NCBI GenBank assembly: GCA_012840245.1
Contig: DULR01000033.1
Coordinates: 1 to 43,713 of the forward strand
Direction: 5' to 3'
DNA from: Clostridiaceae bacterium
GTDB taxonomy: Bacteria; Bacillota; Clostridia; DSM-8532
Length of the DNA stretch: 43,713 nucleotides
Shown here: positions 15,417-24,387 of the stretch, piece by piece
Position numbering within the stretch: position 1 is the stretch's first letter
How the letters are laid out: each line of letters opens with the position of its first letter
The notes under the pieces: model-generated
Told to the model about the DNA's origin: nothing
The model's input: only the letters and a program-made list of their open reading frames with translations
Database searches by the model: none
Translations under genes and position numbers: made by a program

Positions 15417-16601
15417 ATGAGCGCTGAGTTGCTTTACGCCCTTAATCAACTGGAAAAAGAGAAGGGTATCGATAAGGAGGTATTGATTGAAGCTATAGAA
15501 CAAGCTTTGATTTCAGCGTATAAAAGGAACTTTGGATCTGCTCAGAATGTAGAGGTAAGCATAGATAGAACTACTGGTCAGATTAGAGTTTATGCTTTGA
15601 AGACCATCGTAGATGTAGTTACCGATTCGGCAACAGAAATGTCGCTTGAACAGGCAAAGCTGTTCGGAGCTGATTTCGAGATAGGCGATATGGTCGAAGT
15701 CGAGGTCACTCCCAGAAAGTTCGGACGAATCGCAGCCCAGACAGCTAAACAGGTTGTCATGCAGCGTATTCGCGAAGCAGAGCGCAGCCTTATATTCGAT
15801 GAGTTTTCGAATCGTGAGGAAGACATCGTGAACGGTATTGTAAGCCGGTTTGACAAGAAAAATATCATCATAGACCTGGGGAGGGTGGAAGCGGTTTTAC
15901 CGCCTTCCGAACAGACTCCCGGAGAGAAATACAATGTACATGACCGTATAAAGGTTTATGTGCTTAGTGTCAAAAAGACCAACAAGAGTCCGCAGATATA
16001 TGTATCCAGGACCCATCCCGGCCTGGTAAAAAGGCTTCTGGAGCTTGAAGTTCCCGAGATCGCCGACGGAACTGTGGAGATAAAGACTATTGCCCGCGAA
16101 GCAGGGTCAAGGACCAAGATCGCTATTTATTCAAGAAACGAGAATGTCGATCCTGTGGGTGCCTGTGTAGGCCAGAGGGGAAGCAGGATCAGGGCTATCG
16201 TTGACGAGCTCCGGGGAGAGATGATAGACGTTATCAAATGGAGCAGCAATGCGGAAGAATATATAGCTGCAAGCTTAAGTCCGGCCAAAGTGCTTCAGGT
16301 TTCTCTGGATGAGGAGAACAAGGTTGCAAGAGTTGTAGTGCCCGATTTCCAGCTTTCACTGGCCATAGGTAAGGAAGGCCAGAACGCAAGACTTGCTGCG
16401 AAGCTCACAGGCTGGAAAATAGATATTAAGAGCGAATCCCAGCTGAGAGACCATATAGAGGCACAGCTGTTCAGCTCAGATACCACCATATACGGCGTAG
16501 AAGATGACCAAAGTGAGCAATATGATATGATGGAAGGGCAGGGTGAAATTCCTGAGCCTGCTGATGAAGCCGAAACAGAGGAAGTACAGGATAACGAATG
16601 A
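15417..16601 (+). CDS. nusA: Transcription termination/antitermination factor NusA
   Basis: 394-residue RNA polymerase-associated factor that modulates pausing, termination and antitermination. Domains: N-terminal RNAP-binding region (1-130), S1 domain (about 135-200, [24 protein letters not shown]), two KH domains (about 205-345, with [24 protein letters not shown] and [19 protein letters not shown]), and an acidic C-terminal tail, as expected for Firmicutes, which lack the extra acidic repeats of enterobacterial NusA. Second gene of the operon. Confidence 0.97.
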   Translation: MSAELLYALNQLEKEKGIDKEVLIEAIEQALISAYKRNFGSAQNVEVSIDRTTGQIRVYALKTIVDVVTDSATEMSLEQAKLFGADFEIGDMVEVEVTPRKFGRIAAQTAKQVVMQRIREAERSLIFDEFSNREEDIVNGIVSRFDKKNIIIDLGRVEAVLPPSEQTPGEKYNVHDRIKVYVLSVKKTNKSPQIYVSRTHPGLVKRLLELEVPEIADGTVEIKTIAREAGSRTKIAIYSRNENVDPVGACVGQRGSRIRAIVDELRGEMIDVIKWSSNAEEYIAASLSPAKVLQVSLDEENKVARVVVPDFQLSLAIGKEGQNARLAAKLTGWKIDIKSESQLRDHIEAQLFSSDTTIYGVEDDQSEQYDMMEGQGEIPEPADEAETEEVQDNE

Positions 16602-16619
16602 TGTAACGGAGATGAGAGC

Positions 16620-16895
16620 ATGAAAATCAAAAAAGTGCCCATGAGACGTTGCGTAGGTTGCCGGGAAATGAAGGAAAAAAGGCAACTGCTGAGAGTTGTA
16701 AAGAATAATGAGGGCGAGATATTTTTAGACCCTACCGGAAAGAAAAACGGCAGAGGGGCTTATATCTGCAAGAACCTGGATTGCTTCATCAAAGCCCGGA
16801 AGGCAAAGAGTCTCAGCCATGAGTTTTCCTGTGAAATTCCGGAAGAGGTTTATGAAGAAATTCAAAAACAATTGGAGGGTTATGCGGGAAAATAA
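16620..16895 (+). CDS. rnpM: YlxR family protein (RNase P modulator RnpM)
   Basis: 91-residue RNA-binding protein of the YlxR family. The family block [19 protein letters not shown] and GRGAYIC are present. YlxR of Bacillus subtilis has been renamed RnpM because it interacts with RNase P RNA. It lies 18 bases after nusA and overlaps the next gene by 14 bases, so the two are translationally coupled. Confidence 0.92.
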   Translation: MKIKKVPMRRCVGCREMKEKRQLLRVVKNNEGEIFLDPTGKKNGRGAYICKNLDCFIKARKAKSLSHEFSCEIPEEVYEEIQKQLEGYAGK

Positions 16896-17247
16896 GATTT
16901 ATTCTTTTATCGGACTAGCCAGAAAAGCCGGTGCAGTAGCTATGGGTGAAGGACTTGCCGAACAGGCCGTTAAAAGAGGGAAGGCGTATTTGGTGCTTAT
17001 TGCAGATGATGCGGCTTCAAACACAGCAAAGAAGATCAGGACAGCGGTATACGGAAGAAATGTTCCGCTGGTCGGGTTCGGCAAAAAGGAACAGCTTGGG
17101 CAAATTCTTGGAAAGACATTCGTTTCTGTGATCGCAGTGACCGACAGGAGTTTTGCTGAAAGAATAAAGGAACTGGTTGAACTGGAAAACAATAATGATA
17201 ATAGCTCATACGGGGGTGACTTTGTTGAACAAACCAAAAATTCATGA
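16882..17247 (+). CDS. L7Ae-family ribosomal protein (YlxQ type)
   Basis: 121-residue RNA-binding protein of the L7Ae/L30e fold, which binds kink-turn RNA. The core reads [35 protein letters not shown] and [16 protein letters not shown]. The ATG at 16882 has GGAGGG three bases upstream, inside the end of rnpM; the longer in-frame start would be read through rnpM codons and lacks a ribosome binding site. The 3' end overlaps the infB start. Confidence 0.9.
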   Translation: MRENKIYSFIGLARKAGAVAMGEGLAEQAVKRGKAYLVLIADDAASNTAKKIRTAVYGRNVPLVGFGKKEQLGQILGKTFVSVIAVTDRSFAERIKELVELENNNDNSSYGGDFVEQTKNS

Positions 17248-20200
17248 GCTGGCGAAAGAACTTAATGTTCAGAGCAAAAGGCTTATGGAAAAACTGAATG
17301 AAATAGGCATTTATCCAAAGAGCCATATGAGTACTCTGGAGGAAGATGAGCTGGAGAAATTGTATAAGCATATCGGTGTTGTAAAGCGTCCGAAAGAAGA
17401 TGCTGATTCCTCCCGCAGTGATTCCGAGCCTAAAGCTGATTATACGGATAAGGCAAGAAAAAACGCGCCCCGTATTATTAGGAAGACCGAGGTTATAATC
17501 CATGATGATATCTCTCTGATGGATGACAGGGAGAGTAAAGAAAATAAAACCATCATACGCACATCCGAAAGCAATGACGGACTGATGGCCGGCTTTACCA
17601 GAAAGCGCGATAATCCTATCACAAGCATAAGAAAGCGGCCAAAGCCTGAACCGGCAAAGCCGAAGGATGAAAAGGCTGAGGATAAGATCAGGCCGGATCT
17701 TTTTTCTGATATACCCAAACAACCTGTTGACGATATATTGAGTGTCAAAAAAGTAATCAAAACTGAAAACAAGGACAACAAAGCGGAGGGCATTATTGCT
17801 AAAGAGCAGGAAAATATGCAGAGAGAATTGTTAATCGATGAGACTGGAATCCAGGCTGTAAAAAAAGTCGTAAAAGCAGCAATCAAAACAGAAGATGCAG
17901 TGAAAAAGGCAACGGATAAGACTGACACCACAGTAACCGAAACTACGGCAGCAGAAACTGAAAAAGAAAAAGCAAAACCGACAGATGTCAAGAAACCTGC
18001 TTCTGCTGAAAACGAAGCTACTTTGGCTGAATCAGATGAAAAAGTTCAGAAAGGGATTCAGAAACCCCAGGAAAAAATCGCTGTACAGAGTCAACATCGT
18101 GAAGTGTCCAAAGAGTCTGACGCAGCAAAGCCTGAATCTAAAACAACGGGTGCTGATATTCAGCAAAGTCGGCAGCAGGTGGAATCCAAACCCAAAGAAA
18201 GCGTAAAGCAAAGCCCGCAGGGAGAACCCAGGACCAGGGATGCAAGCCCCAGACAGGCTGAGTTCAAGTCCCGGGATGGTGGCCAGCAAGCTCAGCGCCA
18301 GGGCGACAGGCCTTATTCAGGGCATCATTCCTATGACAAGGAAGCAAGGTCCGGAGAACCACGCCGCGATAAGGGCGGAAGGGACCGTGACGGTGAAAGG
18401 GGACCCGGAGCCAGGAATAAGCCTCTGTCCATACCTAAAATAGCTACGATTCCAGGTATGGTCGAAGAAAAGGTATTCACCCGAGGCGAAAGAAGATCCT
18501 TCCAGAGTGTCGAGAAGCTGAAGGAAGAAAAGAAAGAGCTGAAGAAGGACACTGTCCGGGTTGTTGCAGGAAGTGCAAGCAAGGGCAATAATTTAAGGAA
18601 AAAGATAGATACTGTCGTCGGTCACAAGGCAAAGGTCACCGACATGATGTCGGATGATTTTGTGATCGATGTCTTCTATGACGATGCCGAAGAGGCCATC
18701 AACGTCAAGAGGGCTGTGAAAAAGCAAAAGAAAATCAAAGAGAAAGAAAAATATATACCGCCGAAGGCAGTGCTTACCGACATTACGGTAAATGAGACAT
18801 TGACTGTCAAAGAGCTCGCCGAAGCTCTGAAGAAAACTGCTGCCGAGGTCATCAAGAAGCTGTTCCTGATGGGGATCACAGCTACCCAGAACCAGGAGAT
18901 AGACTATGAAACAGCTGCGATCATCGGCGATGAATTTGGCGTGAAGGTCCATAAAGCAGTAGTGGTAAGCCAGGAGGAACTTCTTTTCGACGAATCTGAG
19001 GACAAAGAAGAGGATCTGGTACCCAGAGCACCGGTCGTTGTTGTCATGGGTCATGTCGACCATGGTAAGACTTCGCTTCTTGATGCGATCAGGAGCACCA
19101 ATATCGTAGAACAGGAAGCAGGAGGAATTACCCAGGCAATAGGCGCTTATACTGTCAATCTGCACGGCAGAGAAATAACATTCCTGGATACTCCCGGCCA
19201 TGAAGCGTTTACGGCAATGCGTGCAAGAGGAGCACAGGTCACCGATATAGCGATTCTTGTTGTGGCTGCCGATGACGGAGTCATGCCCCAGACCATCGAA
19301 GCCATAAACCATGCAAAAGCAGCAGGAGTGACTATAATTGTTGCTATCAACAAAATCGACAAGCCCGATGCCAATCCCGACAGGGTCAAGCAGGAGCTTG
19401 CTGAACACGGACTGCTTATTGAAGAATGGGGCGGAGATGTCATTGCCGTGCCTGTTTCAGCAAAGAAACGGGAGAATATAGACCAGTTGCTTGAAATGGT
19501 ATTATTGACGGCCGATATTCTGGAGCTTAAGGCAAATCCCAACAAGCAGGCCAAAGGTACTGTAATCGAAGCCAAGCTTGACAAAAACAGAGGACCTGTG
19601 GCTACGCTGCTCGTACAAAGGGGAACATTGAGAGTCGGCGATGCCATAATCTCCGGTTCAACATTCGGTCATGTCCGTTCCATGACCAATGACAAGGGCA
19701 GAAAGATCAAAGAGGCTGGCCCGTCGATGCCTGTGGAGATATTCGGTCTTTCCGAAGTGCCGGAAGCAGGCGACGTATTCTATGTGGTGACTGACGAGAA
19801 GGCAGCCAAGCAGCTTGCTCAGAAGCGCAAGGAAGAAGCTCACCAGAAACAGATCGGAAGGGCAAGGATATCTCTTGATGATCTCTTCAATCAGATCCAG
19901 CAAGGTAATGTCAAAGATCTTAACATTATAATCAAAGCCGATGTGCAGGGTTCTGTAGAAGCTCTCAAGCAAAGCATGGAGAAGCTTTCGAATGACGAGG
20001 TCAAGGTCAATGTCATACATGGTGCTGTCGGTGCGATCATAGAAGCAGACGTGACACTGGCCAGCGTTTCCAATGCAATAATAATAGGCTTCAATGTAAG
20101 GCCTATGGCCCAGGTAAGTGATATGGCCAAAGAGATGGGCGTCGATATAAGACTTTACAGAGTCATATACGATGCGATCGAAGATATGGAAAAAGCCATG

Positions 20201-20521
20201 AAAGGTTTATTGGATCCTGTCTTCCGGGAAGTTGTGGATGGTCATGCTGAGGTTCGTCAGCTGTTCAAGGTTTCAGGCGTTGGTACCATTGGAGGCTGCT
20301 ATGTCACCGACGGTAAAATAACCAGAAGCTCTGATATCAGACTGATTCGTAACGGCATAGTCATACTGGAAGGCAAACTGTCTTCATTAAAGCGATTCAA
20401 GGACGACGTAAGAGAGGTCTCAGCTGGCTATGAATGCGGCCTGATGATCGAACGCTTCAATGATATAAAGGAAGGCGACATTATTGAATCCTTCCATATG
20501 GAAGAAGTTCAAAGACAATAG
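17225..20521 (+). CDS. infB: Translation initiation factor IF-2
   Basis: GTPase that places initiator tRNA on the 30S subunit. From the TTG at 17225 (GGGGGTG at 17212-17218) it has 1098 residues, long for a Firmicute. An N-terminal IF2-N motif (about 1-50, [20 protein letters not shown]) is followed by about 400 residues of charged Lys/Glu/Ala linker ending in an Arg/Gly/Asp-rich stretch. A second IF2-N domain (about 525-575) precedes the G domain (P-loop [12 protein letters not shown] near residue 610, [16 protein letters not shown]), domains II and III, and the C-terminal fMet-tRNA-binding domain ([22 protein letters not shown]). It overlaps the L7Ae gene by 23 bases. Confidence 0.96.
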   Translation: MNKPKIHELAKELNVQSKRLMEKLNEIGIYPKSHMSTLEEDELEKLYKHIGVVKRPKEDADSSRSDSEPKADYTDKARKNAPRIIRKTEVIIHDDISLMDDRESKENKTIIRTSESNDGLMAGFTRKRDNPITSIRKRPKPEPAKPKDEKAEDKIRPDLFSDIPKQPVDDILSVKKVIKTENKDNKAEGIIAKEQENMQRELLIDETGIQAVKKVVKAAIKTEDAVKKATDKTDTTVTETTAAETEKEKAKPTDVKKPASAENEATLAESDEKVQKGIQKPQEKIAVQSQHREVSKESDAAKPESKTTGADIQQSRQQVESKPKESVKQSPQGEPRTRDASPRQAEFKSRDGGQQAQRQGDRPYSGHHSYDKEARSGEPRRDKGGRDRDGERGPGARNKPLSIPKIATIPGMVEEKVFTRGERRSFQSVEKLKEEKKELKKDTVRVVAGSASKGNNLRKKIDTVVGHKAKVTDMMSDDFVIDVFYDDAEEAINVKRAVKKQKKIKEKEKYIPPKAVLTDITVNETLTVKELAEALKKTAAEVIKKLFLMGITATQNQEIDYETAAIIGDEFGVKVHKAVVVSQEELLFDESEDKEEDLVPRAPVVVVMGHVDHGKTSLLDAIRSTNIVEQEAGGITQAIGAYTVNLHGREITFLDTPGHEAFTAMRARGAQVTDIAILVVAADDGVMPQTIEAINHAKAAGVTIIVAINKIDKPDANPDRVKQELAEHGLLIEEWGGDVIAVPVSAKKRENIDQLLEMVLLTADILELKANPNKQAKGTVIEAKLDKNRGPVATLLVQRGTLRVGDAIISGSTFGHVRSMTNDKGRKIKEAGPSMPVEIFGLSEVPEAGDVFYVVTDEKAAKQLAQKRKEEAHQKQIGRARISLDDLFNQIQQGNVKDLNIIIKADVQGSVEALKQSMEKLSNDEVKVNVIHGAVGAIIEADVTLASVSNAIIIGFNVRPMAQVSDMAKEMGVDIRLYRVIYDAIEDMEKAMKGLLDPVFREVVDGHAEVRQLFKVSGVGTIGGCYVTDGKITRSSDIRLIRNGIVILEGKLSSLKRFKDDVREVSAGYECGLMIERFNDIKEGDIIESFHMEEVQRQ

Positions 20522-20530
20522 TATTTCCGG

Positions 20531-20579
20531 AGGGACGGTTTTTCTGTCGACGCTTTTTGCTGTCAGGAGAACTGTCCCT
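20531..20579. repeat. Inverted-repeat element, GGGAC-GGTT family, copy 1
   Basis: Left arm AGGGACGGTTTTTCTGTC (20531-20548) and right arm GTCAGGAGAACTGTCCCT (20562-20579) are inverted with four mismatches over 18 bases. The arms resemble those of the element at 34889-34960. It sits ten bases after the infB stop, where it may also act as an RNA 3' structure. Confidence 0.6.
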
Positions 20580-20661
20580 TTGACAAAATCACGAAATCCA
20601 TTTCCGGTTTTGGGGAATATATATATAAATATAGGACTGGCGTAAGCTTATGAATAAGGAG

Positions 20662-20692
20662 GTGTCAAATCCATGCCATCTCTTTTTGACAC
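20662..20692 (+). promoter_or_regulatory. Hairpin upstream of rbfA
   Basis: GTGTCAAA (20662-20669) pairs perfectly with TTTGACAC (20685-20692), followed by TTTTGTT. The 5' arm begins in the last G of an AAGGAGG ribosome binding site (20656-20662). It could act as a weak attenuator between infB and rbfA or hide that ribosome binding site. Confidence 0.5.
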
Positions 20693-20747
20693 TTTTGTTA
20701 TGATAATGAGGCATGGATATTATGGAAAGAACAGACAGAATTGCTGA
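20673..20747 (+). CDS. Possible 24-codon leader peptide before rbfA
   Basis: ATG at 20673 with AAGGAGG ten bases upstream (20656-20662), a better ribosome binding site than that of rbfA. The 24 codons (MPSLFDTFVMIMRHGYYGKN...) end at a TGA at 20747, inside the rbfA coding region in another frame. Its translation would cross the rbfA start and could couple the two. No homologue recognised; it may be only a leader with no peptide function. Confidence 0.4.
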   Translation: MPSLFDTFVMIMRHGYYGKNRQNC

Positions 20748-21084
20748 GGAAATAAAAAAAGAACTGAGTGATCTGATAAGATACCAGCTGAAAGACCCAA
20801 GGCTCCCGGATTTCGTTTCGGTAACGGCAGTACGGGTCACAAAGGATCTCAGGTACGCAAAGGTCTATATCAGCGTACTTGGCGATGATGAGAAGAAGAA
20901 AGGCGCAATCGAGGCATTATCCAGCGCAGCAGGATTTATTCGCCACGAAATAGGCCAGCGTATCAGTCTCAGGTATACTCCTGAATTCAGTTTCCTGCTG
21001 GATGATTCTATTGAAAGGGGAATGTATCTGAGCAAGCTGATCGATGAAACAATGGAAAAAAGCAGGAAGCAGGACGAAGAATAG
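20722..21084 (+). CDS. rbfA: 30S ribosome-binding factor RbfA
   Basis: Small KH-fold protein that helps 16S rRNA 5' end maturation and cold adaptation. 120 residues from the ATG at 20722, chosen because GAGG (20708-20711) is ten bases upstream; the in-frame ATG at 20713 is too close to it. Family blocks MERTDRIAEEIKKELSDLI, DPRL-PDFVSVTAVRVTKDLRYAKVYISVLG and GFIRHEIGQRISLRYTPEFSFLLDDSIERG are all present. It lies in the usual place after infB. Confidence 0.94.
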   Translation: MERTDRIAEEIKKELSDLIRYQLKDPRLPDFVSVTAVRVTKDLRYAKVYISVLGDDEKKKGAIEALSSAAGFIRHEIGQRISLRYTPEFSFLLDDSIERGMYLSKLIDETMEKSRKQDEE

Positions 21085-21181
21085 ATTAAGGAGAATATTA
21101 AATTATCAGTTTTCCTGTATGAGCGTTCAGAACAATGTATAAAAGATTTTTGGTTCTGAAACCAGCCTGATGGAGGTTATA

Positions 21182-22156
21182 ATGATTGATCCTACGCTTC
21201 AAAAGATCGCATGGCATCTGACTGAAGGCCGGAACATAGTGATCCTTCCTCACATTAATGCTGACGGCGACGCATTGGGTGCGTCATTGGCCCTTGGCCT
21301 TGCATTGAGATCGATGGGTAAAGAGGCCGATGTTCTTGTTGAGGAAGAGATACCGTCAAATCTTGATTTTCTTCCGGGTCAGGAGCTTATAAAAAGCGAC
21401 TCTCAAAAGACATATGATATCGCTGTGAATATCGACAACGGAGATATAACCAGGTTGGGCGGAAGAGAACGTTTTTTCCACAGCTCCAGAGTCAGATTAA
21501 GCATTGACCATCACGCCACCAACAAGGTCATTGCAGACTATTCCTATGTTGACACCGGATCTGCAGCAACCGGGGAAATAATATATGACCTGATCCTCAA
21601 CTATTTGAAGGCGGATATGGACAAAGACATAGCTCTCTGCCTTTATACCGCAATCGTGACTGATACCGGAGGATTCCGCTATACCAACACCACCTCCGAA
21701 ACATTGAGGATCTGCGCCGACCTGTTGAATTATGATATAGATTTTCCGTATGTAATAAAAAAAGTGTTCGACATGATCTCTTATACCAAAATGAAACTCA
21801 TGAAGCAGACCATGAACTCGCTTCTGCTTTTCGGAAACGGAAAACTGGCCGTCTCCTACCTGACGCTGAAGGATATTAAAAATATGAAAGTCAGGAGTGA
21901 TGATTATGAAGGTCTGGTCAACATCGGTCGCAATCTGGAAGGAGTGGAGGTCTCCCTATTTTTGAGGGAGGAGCTGGATAATCAGTACAGAGGTAATTTA
22001 AGATCCAATGATTATGTGGATGTGTCCAAAATAGCCGAGAAATTTGGCGGTGGAGGTCACAAACGCGCTGCCGGCTTCAATATCACCGGCAAGCTCGATG
22101 AAATTATAGATGATCTGGTATCTGCCATTCTGCCGGAGATCCGAGGGGTAGACTGA
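21182..22156 (+). CDS. nrnA: Bifunctional oligoribonuclease/PAP phosphatase NrnA
   Basis: 324-residue DHH-DHHA1 phosphoesterase that degrades short RNA oligomers and dephosphorylates 3'-phosphoadenosine 5'-phosphate. Metal-binding motifs: HINADGDALGA near the N-terminus, NIDNGD, IDHHATN (the DHH motif), and C-terminal GGGGHKRAAG of the DHHA1 domain. The ATG at 21182 follows GGAGG; the in-frame ATG at 21170 overlaps that site. An 8-base inverted repeat TTCAGAAC / GTTCTGAA lies between rbfA and nrnA (21126-21160). Its stop overlaps the truB start. Confidence 0.93.
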   Translation: MIDPTLQKIAWHLTEGRNIVILPHINADGDALGASLALGLALRSMGKEADVLVEEEIPSNLDFLPGQELIKSDSQKTYDIAVNIDNGDITRLGGRERFFHSSRVRLSIDHHATNKVIADYSYVDTGSAATGEIIYDLILNYLKADMDKDIALCLYTAIVTDTGGFRYTNTTSETLRICADLLNYDIDFPYVIKKVFDMISYTKMKLMKQTMNSLLLFGNGKLAVSYLTLKDIKNMKVRSDDYEGLVNIGRNLEGVEVSLFLREELDNQYRGNLRSNDYVDVSKIAEKFGGGGHKRAAGFNITGKLDEIIDDLVSAILPEIRGVD

Positions 22157-23061
22157 TGGATGGGATTCTTAACATAAACAAACCGGCCGGGATGACTTCT
22201 TTCGCCGTGGTATCAAGAATTCGAAGGATATGCAAAACCCAGAAAGTGGGACATGCCGGAACGCTTGATCCGGATGCCCGCGGTGTACTGCCGGTTTGTG
22301 TAGGCAAGGCCACCAAAGTGATAGAGTTTTTTATGGATCATATAAAGACTTACAGGGTAGGTCTGATGCTGGGAGCTGCAACTGATACGCAGGATGCTTC
22401 AGGCAATGTGCTGTATGAAAAACCTGTACAAGCCTCAGATGAGGAAATCGAAGTTGCTATAAAAAGCTTTCTGGGAGAAATAAAGCAAATCCCGCCCATG
22501 TATTCTGCTATAAAGATCAATGGGAAAAAGCTGTATGAGCTTGCCAGAAAGGGTATCGAGGTTGAAAGAAAGCCCAGAACGGTGACATTTTACCGGATCG
22601 ATATATTGGATATGGTCCGCAGAGGCGATAAAGCCGAAGTCGTTCTTGATGTGGAATGCTCAAAAGGTACATATATGAGGACCCTGTGCCATGATATAGG
22701 TGAGAAGCTGGGATGCGGCGGATATATGGGTTCCCTGACGAGGATGCGTTCAGGGCCTTTTACAATAGAAAATTCTTATTCTTTGGAAGAACTCGAAAAT
22801 GCCGAAGACGGTATGCCAGACAGTGCATTGCTCCCTGTGGACTGGGCATTGAATGATTTTCCGGTTGTCAGGTTGAATGACAAAGATGCCAGAAGGTTCA
22901 GGAACGGTCTTGACGTACCAATGGAAGATTTGAGCGAAGGTTTTGTGAGGGTATATCATGAAAGCGGCGGTTTCATGGCAGTGGGAAAGATAATAATCCG
23001 TGATAAGAGACCGGAATTGCGGATCTATAAATGGATAGGCTGTGACAGTAATGGACTTTGA
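22156..23061 (+). CDS. truB: tRNA pseudouridine(55) synthase TruB
   Basis: 301-residue enzyme that makes pseudouridine 55 in the T loop of tRNAs. N-terminal block GILNINKPAGMTSF, the catalytic motif HAGTLDPDARGVLPVCVGKATK with Asp38, KTYRVGLMLGAATDTQDASG, and CSKGTYMRTLCHDIGEKLGCGGYMGSLTRMRSGPF. A C-terminal PUA-like region follows. The ATG overlaps the nrnA stop (TGATG), showing translational coupling. Confidence 0.95.
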   Translation: MDGILNINKPAGMTSFAVVSRIRRICKTQKVGHAGTLDPDARGVLPVCVGKATKVIEFFMDHIKTYRVGLMLGAATDTQDASGNVLYEKPVQASDEEIEVAIKSFLGEIKQIPPMYSAIKINGKKLYELARKGIEVERKPRTVTFYRIDILDMVRRGDKAEVVLDVECSKGTYMRTLCHDIGEKLGCGGYMGSLTRMRSGPFTIENSYSLEELENAEDGMPDSALLPVDWALNDFPVVRLNDKDARRFRNGLDVPMEDLSEGFVRVYHESGGFMAVGKIIIRDKRPELRIYKWIGCDSNGL

Positions 23062-23076
23062 AAGGAAGGAATCTGC

Positions 23077-24009
23077 TTGCAGGTAATCACTGATATCAGA
23101 AAAAACGTGTTCAACAGGCATACAGGAGTTGGGCTGGGGAACTTCGACGGACTGCATATAGGCCATATGGCTCTCATAAACACTTTGATAAGCGAGTGCA
23201 GGCTGAATGATTTGCAATCGGTTGTTTACACTTTTAAGAAGCATCCGGATACCATGCTGAGAAAGACACTGATAACTCCCCTTATAACAACGAATGAAAT
23301 GAAGACAAGACTTTTGGCCTCCACCGGTCTGGACATATTGTGTTATCAGGATTTTGACGAGGCATTTTCACGTTTGTCTCCCGACGAATTTATCAAGAAT
23401 ATTCTTGTGGATACACTGAATATCCGTTTGGCTGTCGTAGGCTTCAATTACAGATTCGGGTATATGGGCAGGGGGGATGTGGAATATTTAAGGAAAAGCG
23501 GTGAAAAGTTCGGTTTCCGGGTAATTGTGATACCGCCTGTAAAAGTCAATTCTGAGGTGGTAAGCAGCACTCTCATCAGGGAGTATATCAAAAAAGGCAA
23601 GATCGAGAGAGTTTTTCAGTTGCTGGGAAGGCATTTTTCCCTGTATGGCACGGTGGTCGATGGAAAGCGCGTAGGGCGTACCCTTGGCTTTCCAACGGCG
23701 AATATCACGGCTCATCCCGATATGGTCGTTCCTGCCAACGGGGTTTATATAACAAAGACAAAATATGATGACAAATGGGTGAACAGCATAACAAACGTTG
23801 GAGTCGCGCCCACATTGAAAAATAAGAACGTCTTTTCAATTGAGACACATCTTCTTGATTTCAATGAGGATATTTACGGAAAGGATATCGAGGTTTGTTT
23901 TATCCATAAACTCCGGGGAGAGAAAAAATTTGAAAACATCGAAGCCCTGAAACATCAGGTAGAGTCTGATATCAGGAAAGCGAGAGCATATTGGGAAATA
24001 ATGAAATAG
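23077..24009 (+). CDS. ribF: Bifunctional riboflavin kinase/FAD synthetase
   Basis: 310-residue enzyme making FMN and FAD from riboflavin. N-terminal nucleotidyltransferase domain with GLGNFDGLHIGHMAL and VVGFNYRFGYMGRGD, and EVVSSTLIREYIKKGKI linking to the C-terminal riboflavin kinase domain with GTVVDGKRVGRTLGFPTANI and NGVYI. TTG start with AAAGGAAGGA upstream. It lies after truB, the usual order in Firmicutes, and ends the translation cluster. Confidence 0.95.
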   Translation: MQVITDIRKNVFNRHTGVGLGNFDGLHIGHMALINTLISECRLNDLQSVVYTFKKHPDTMLRKTLITPLITTNEMKTRLLASTGLDILCYQDFDEAFSRLSPDEFIKNILVDTLNIRLAVVGFNYRFGYMGRGDVEYLRKSGEKFGFRVIVIPPVKVNSEVVSSTLIREYIKKGKIERVFQLLGRHFSLYGTVVDGKRVGRTLGFPTANITAHPDMVVPANGVYITKTKYDDKWVNSITNVGVAPTLKNKNVFSIETHLLDFNEDIYGKDIEVCFIHKLRGEKKFENIEALKHQVESDIRKARAYWEIMK

Positions 24010-24015
24010 GGGATT

Positions 24016-24201
24016 TTACCTGTCGTCGATAATATACTGCCCGGGTGGATCGCTTTTGTCCTCATACAGGTTTTTGTCGTTATTGACAGATCTCCTGCCT
24101 GTGATAGATTCAGGAGAAAATTCATAGAACTCGGACTGATATCTGACCAGGACATGTCTGTCGCTTCCATGCAAACAAGTAAAATTCCTATAGATCTCCA
24201 T
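24016..24201 (-). CDS. Small hypothetical protein
   Basis: 61 codons on the minus strand, convergent with ribF (six bases between stops). The ATG has AAAGGAG six bases upstream, the main support for a real gene. The product begins MEIYRNFTCLHGSDRHVLVRY and contains one Cys and two His close together plus a charged C-terminal half. No family recognised, no membrane segment. An AT-rich stretch with TATATT-like hexamers lies upstream but I cannot fix a promoter. Confidence 0.5.
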   Translation of the reverse strand: MEIYRNFTCLHGSDRHVLVRYQSEFYEFSPESITGRRSVNNDKNLYEDKSDPPGQYIIDDR

Positions 24202-24387
24202 GGCTATCTCCTTTCCAACTCTAATATAATACTCTGTTGCAGGGATTTATATGACTGACATGTGGAGCGGATTTTGAGCAGAAGAAGAGAAATACGGATA
24301 GTAATTACCCTGATCTGCCAAAGTTAAACAAAAATTTGAATAAATTTGCACAATATTGGGAACGCTTTCTTTGACGGGGGTGTTCCT

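Noticed and set aside
18593..19408. Minus-strand frame of 271 codons inside infB
   Set aside because: Antisense of the conserved IF-2 G domain; low-quality composition rich in Cys, His and Tyr typical of shadow frames.
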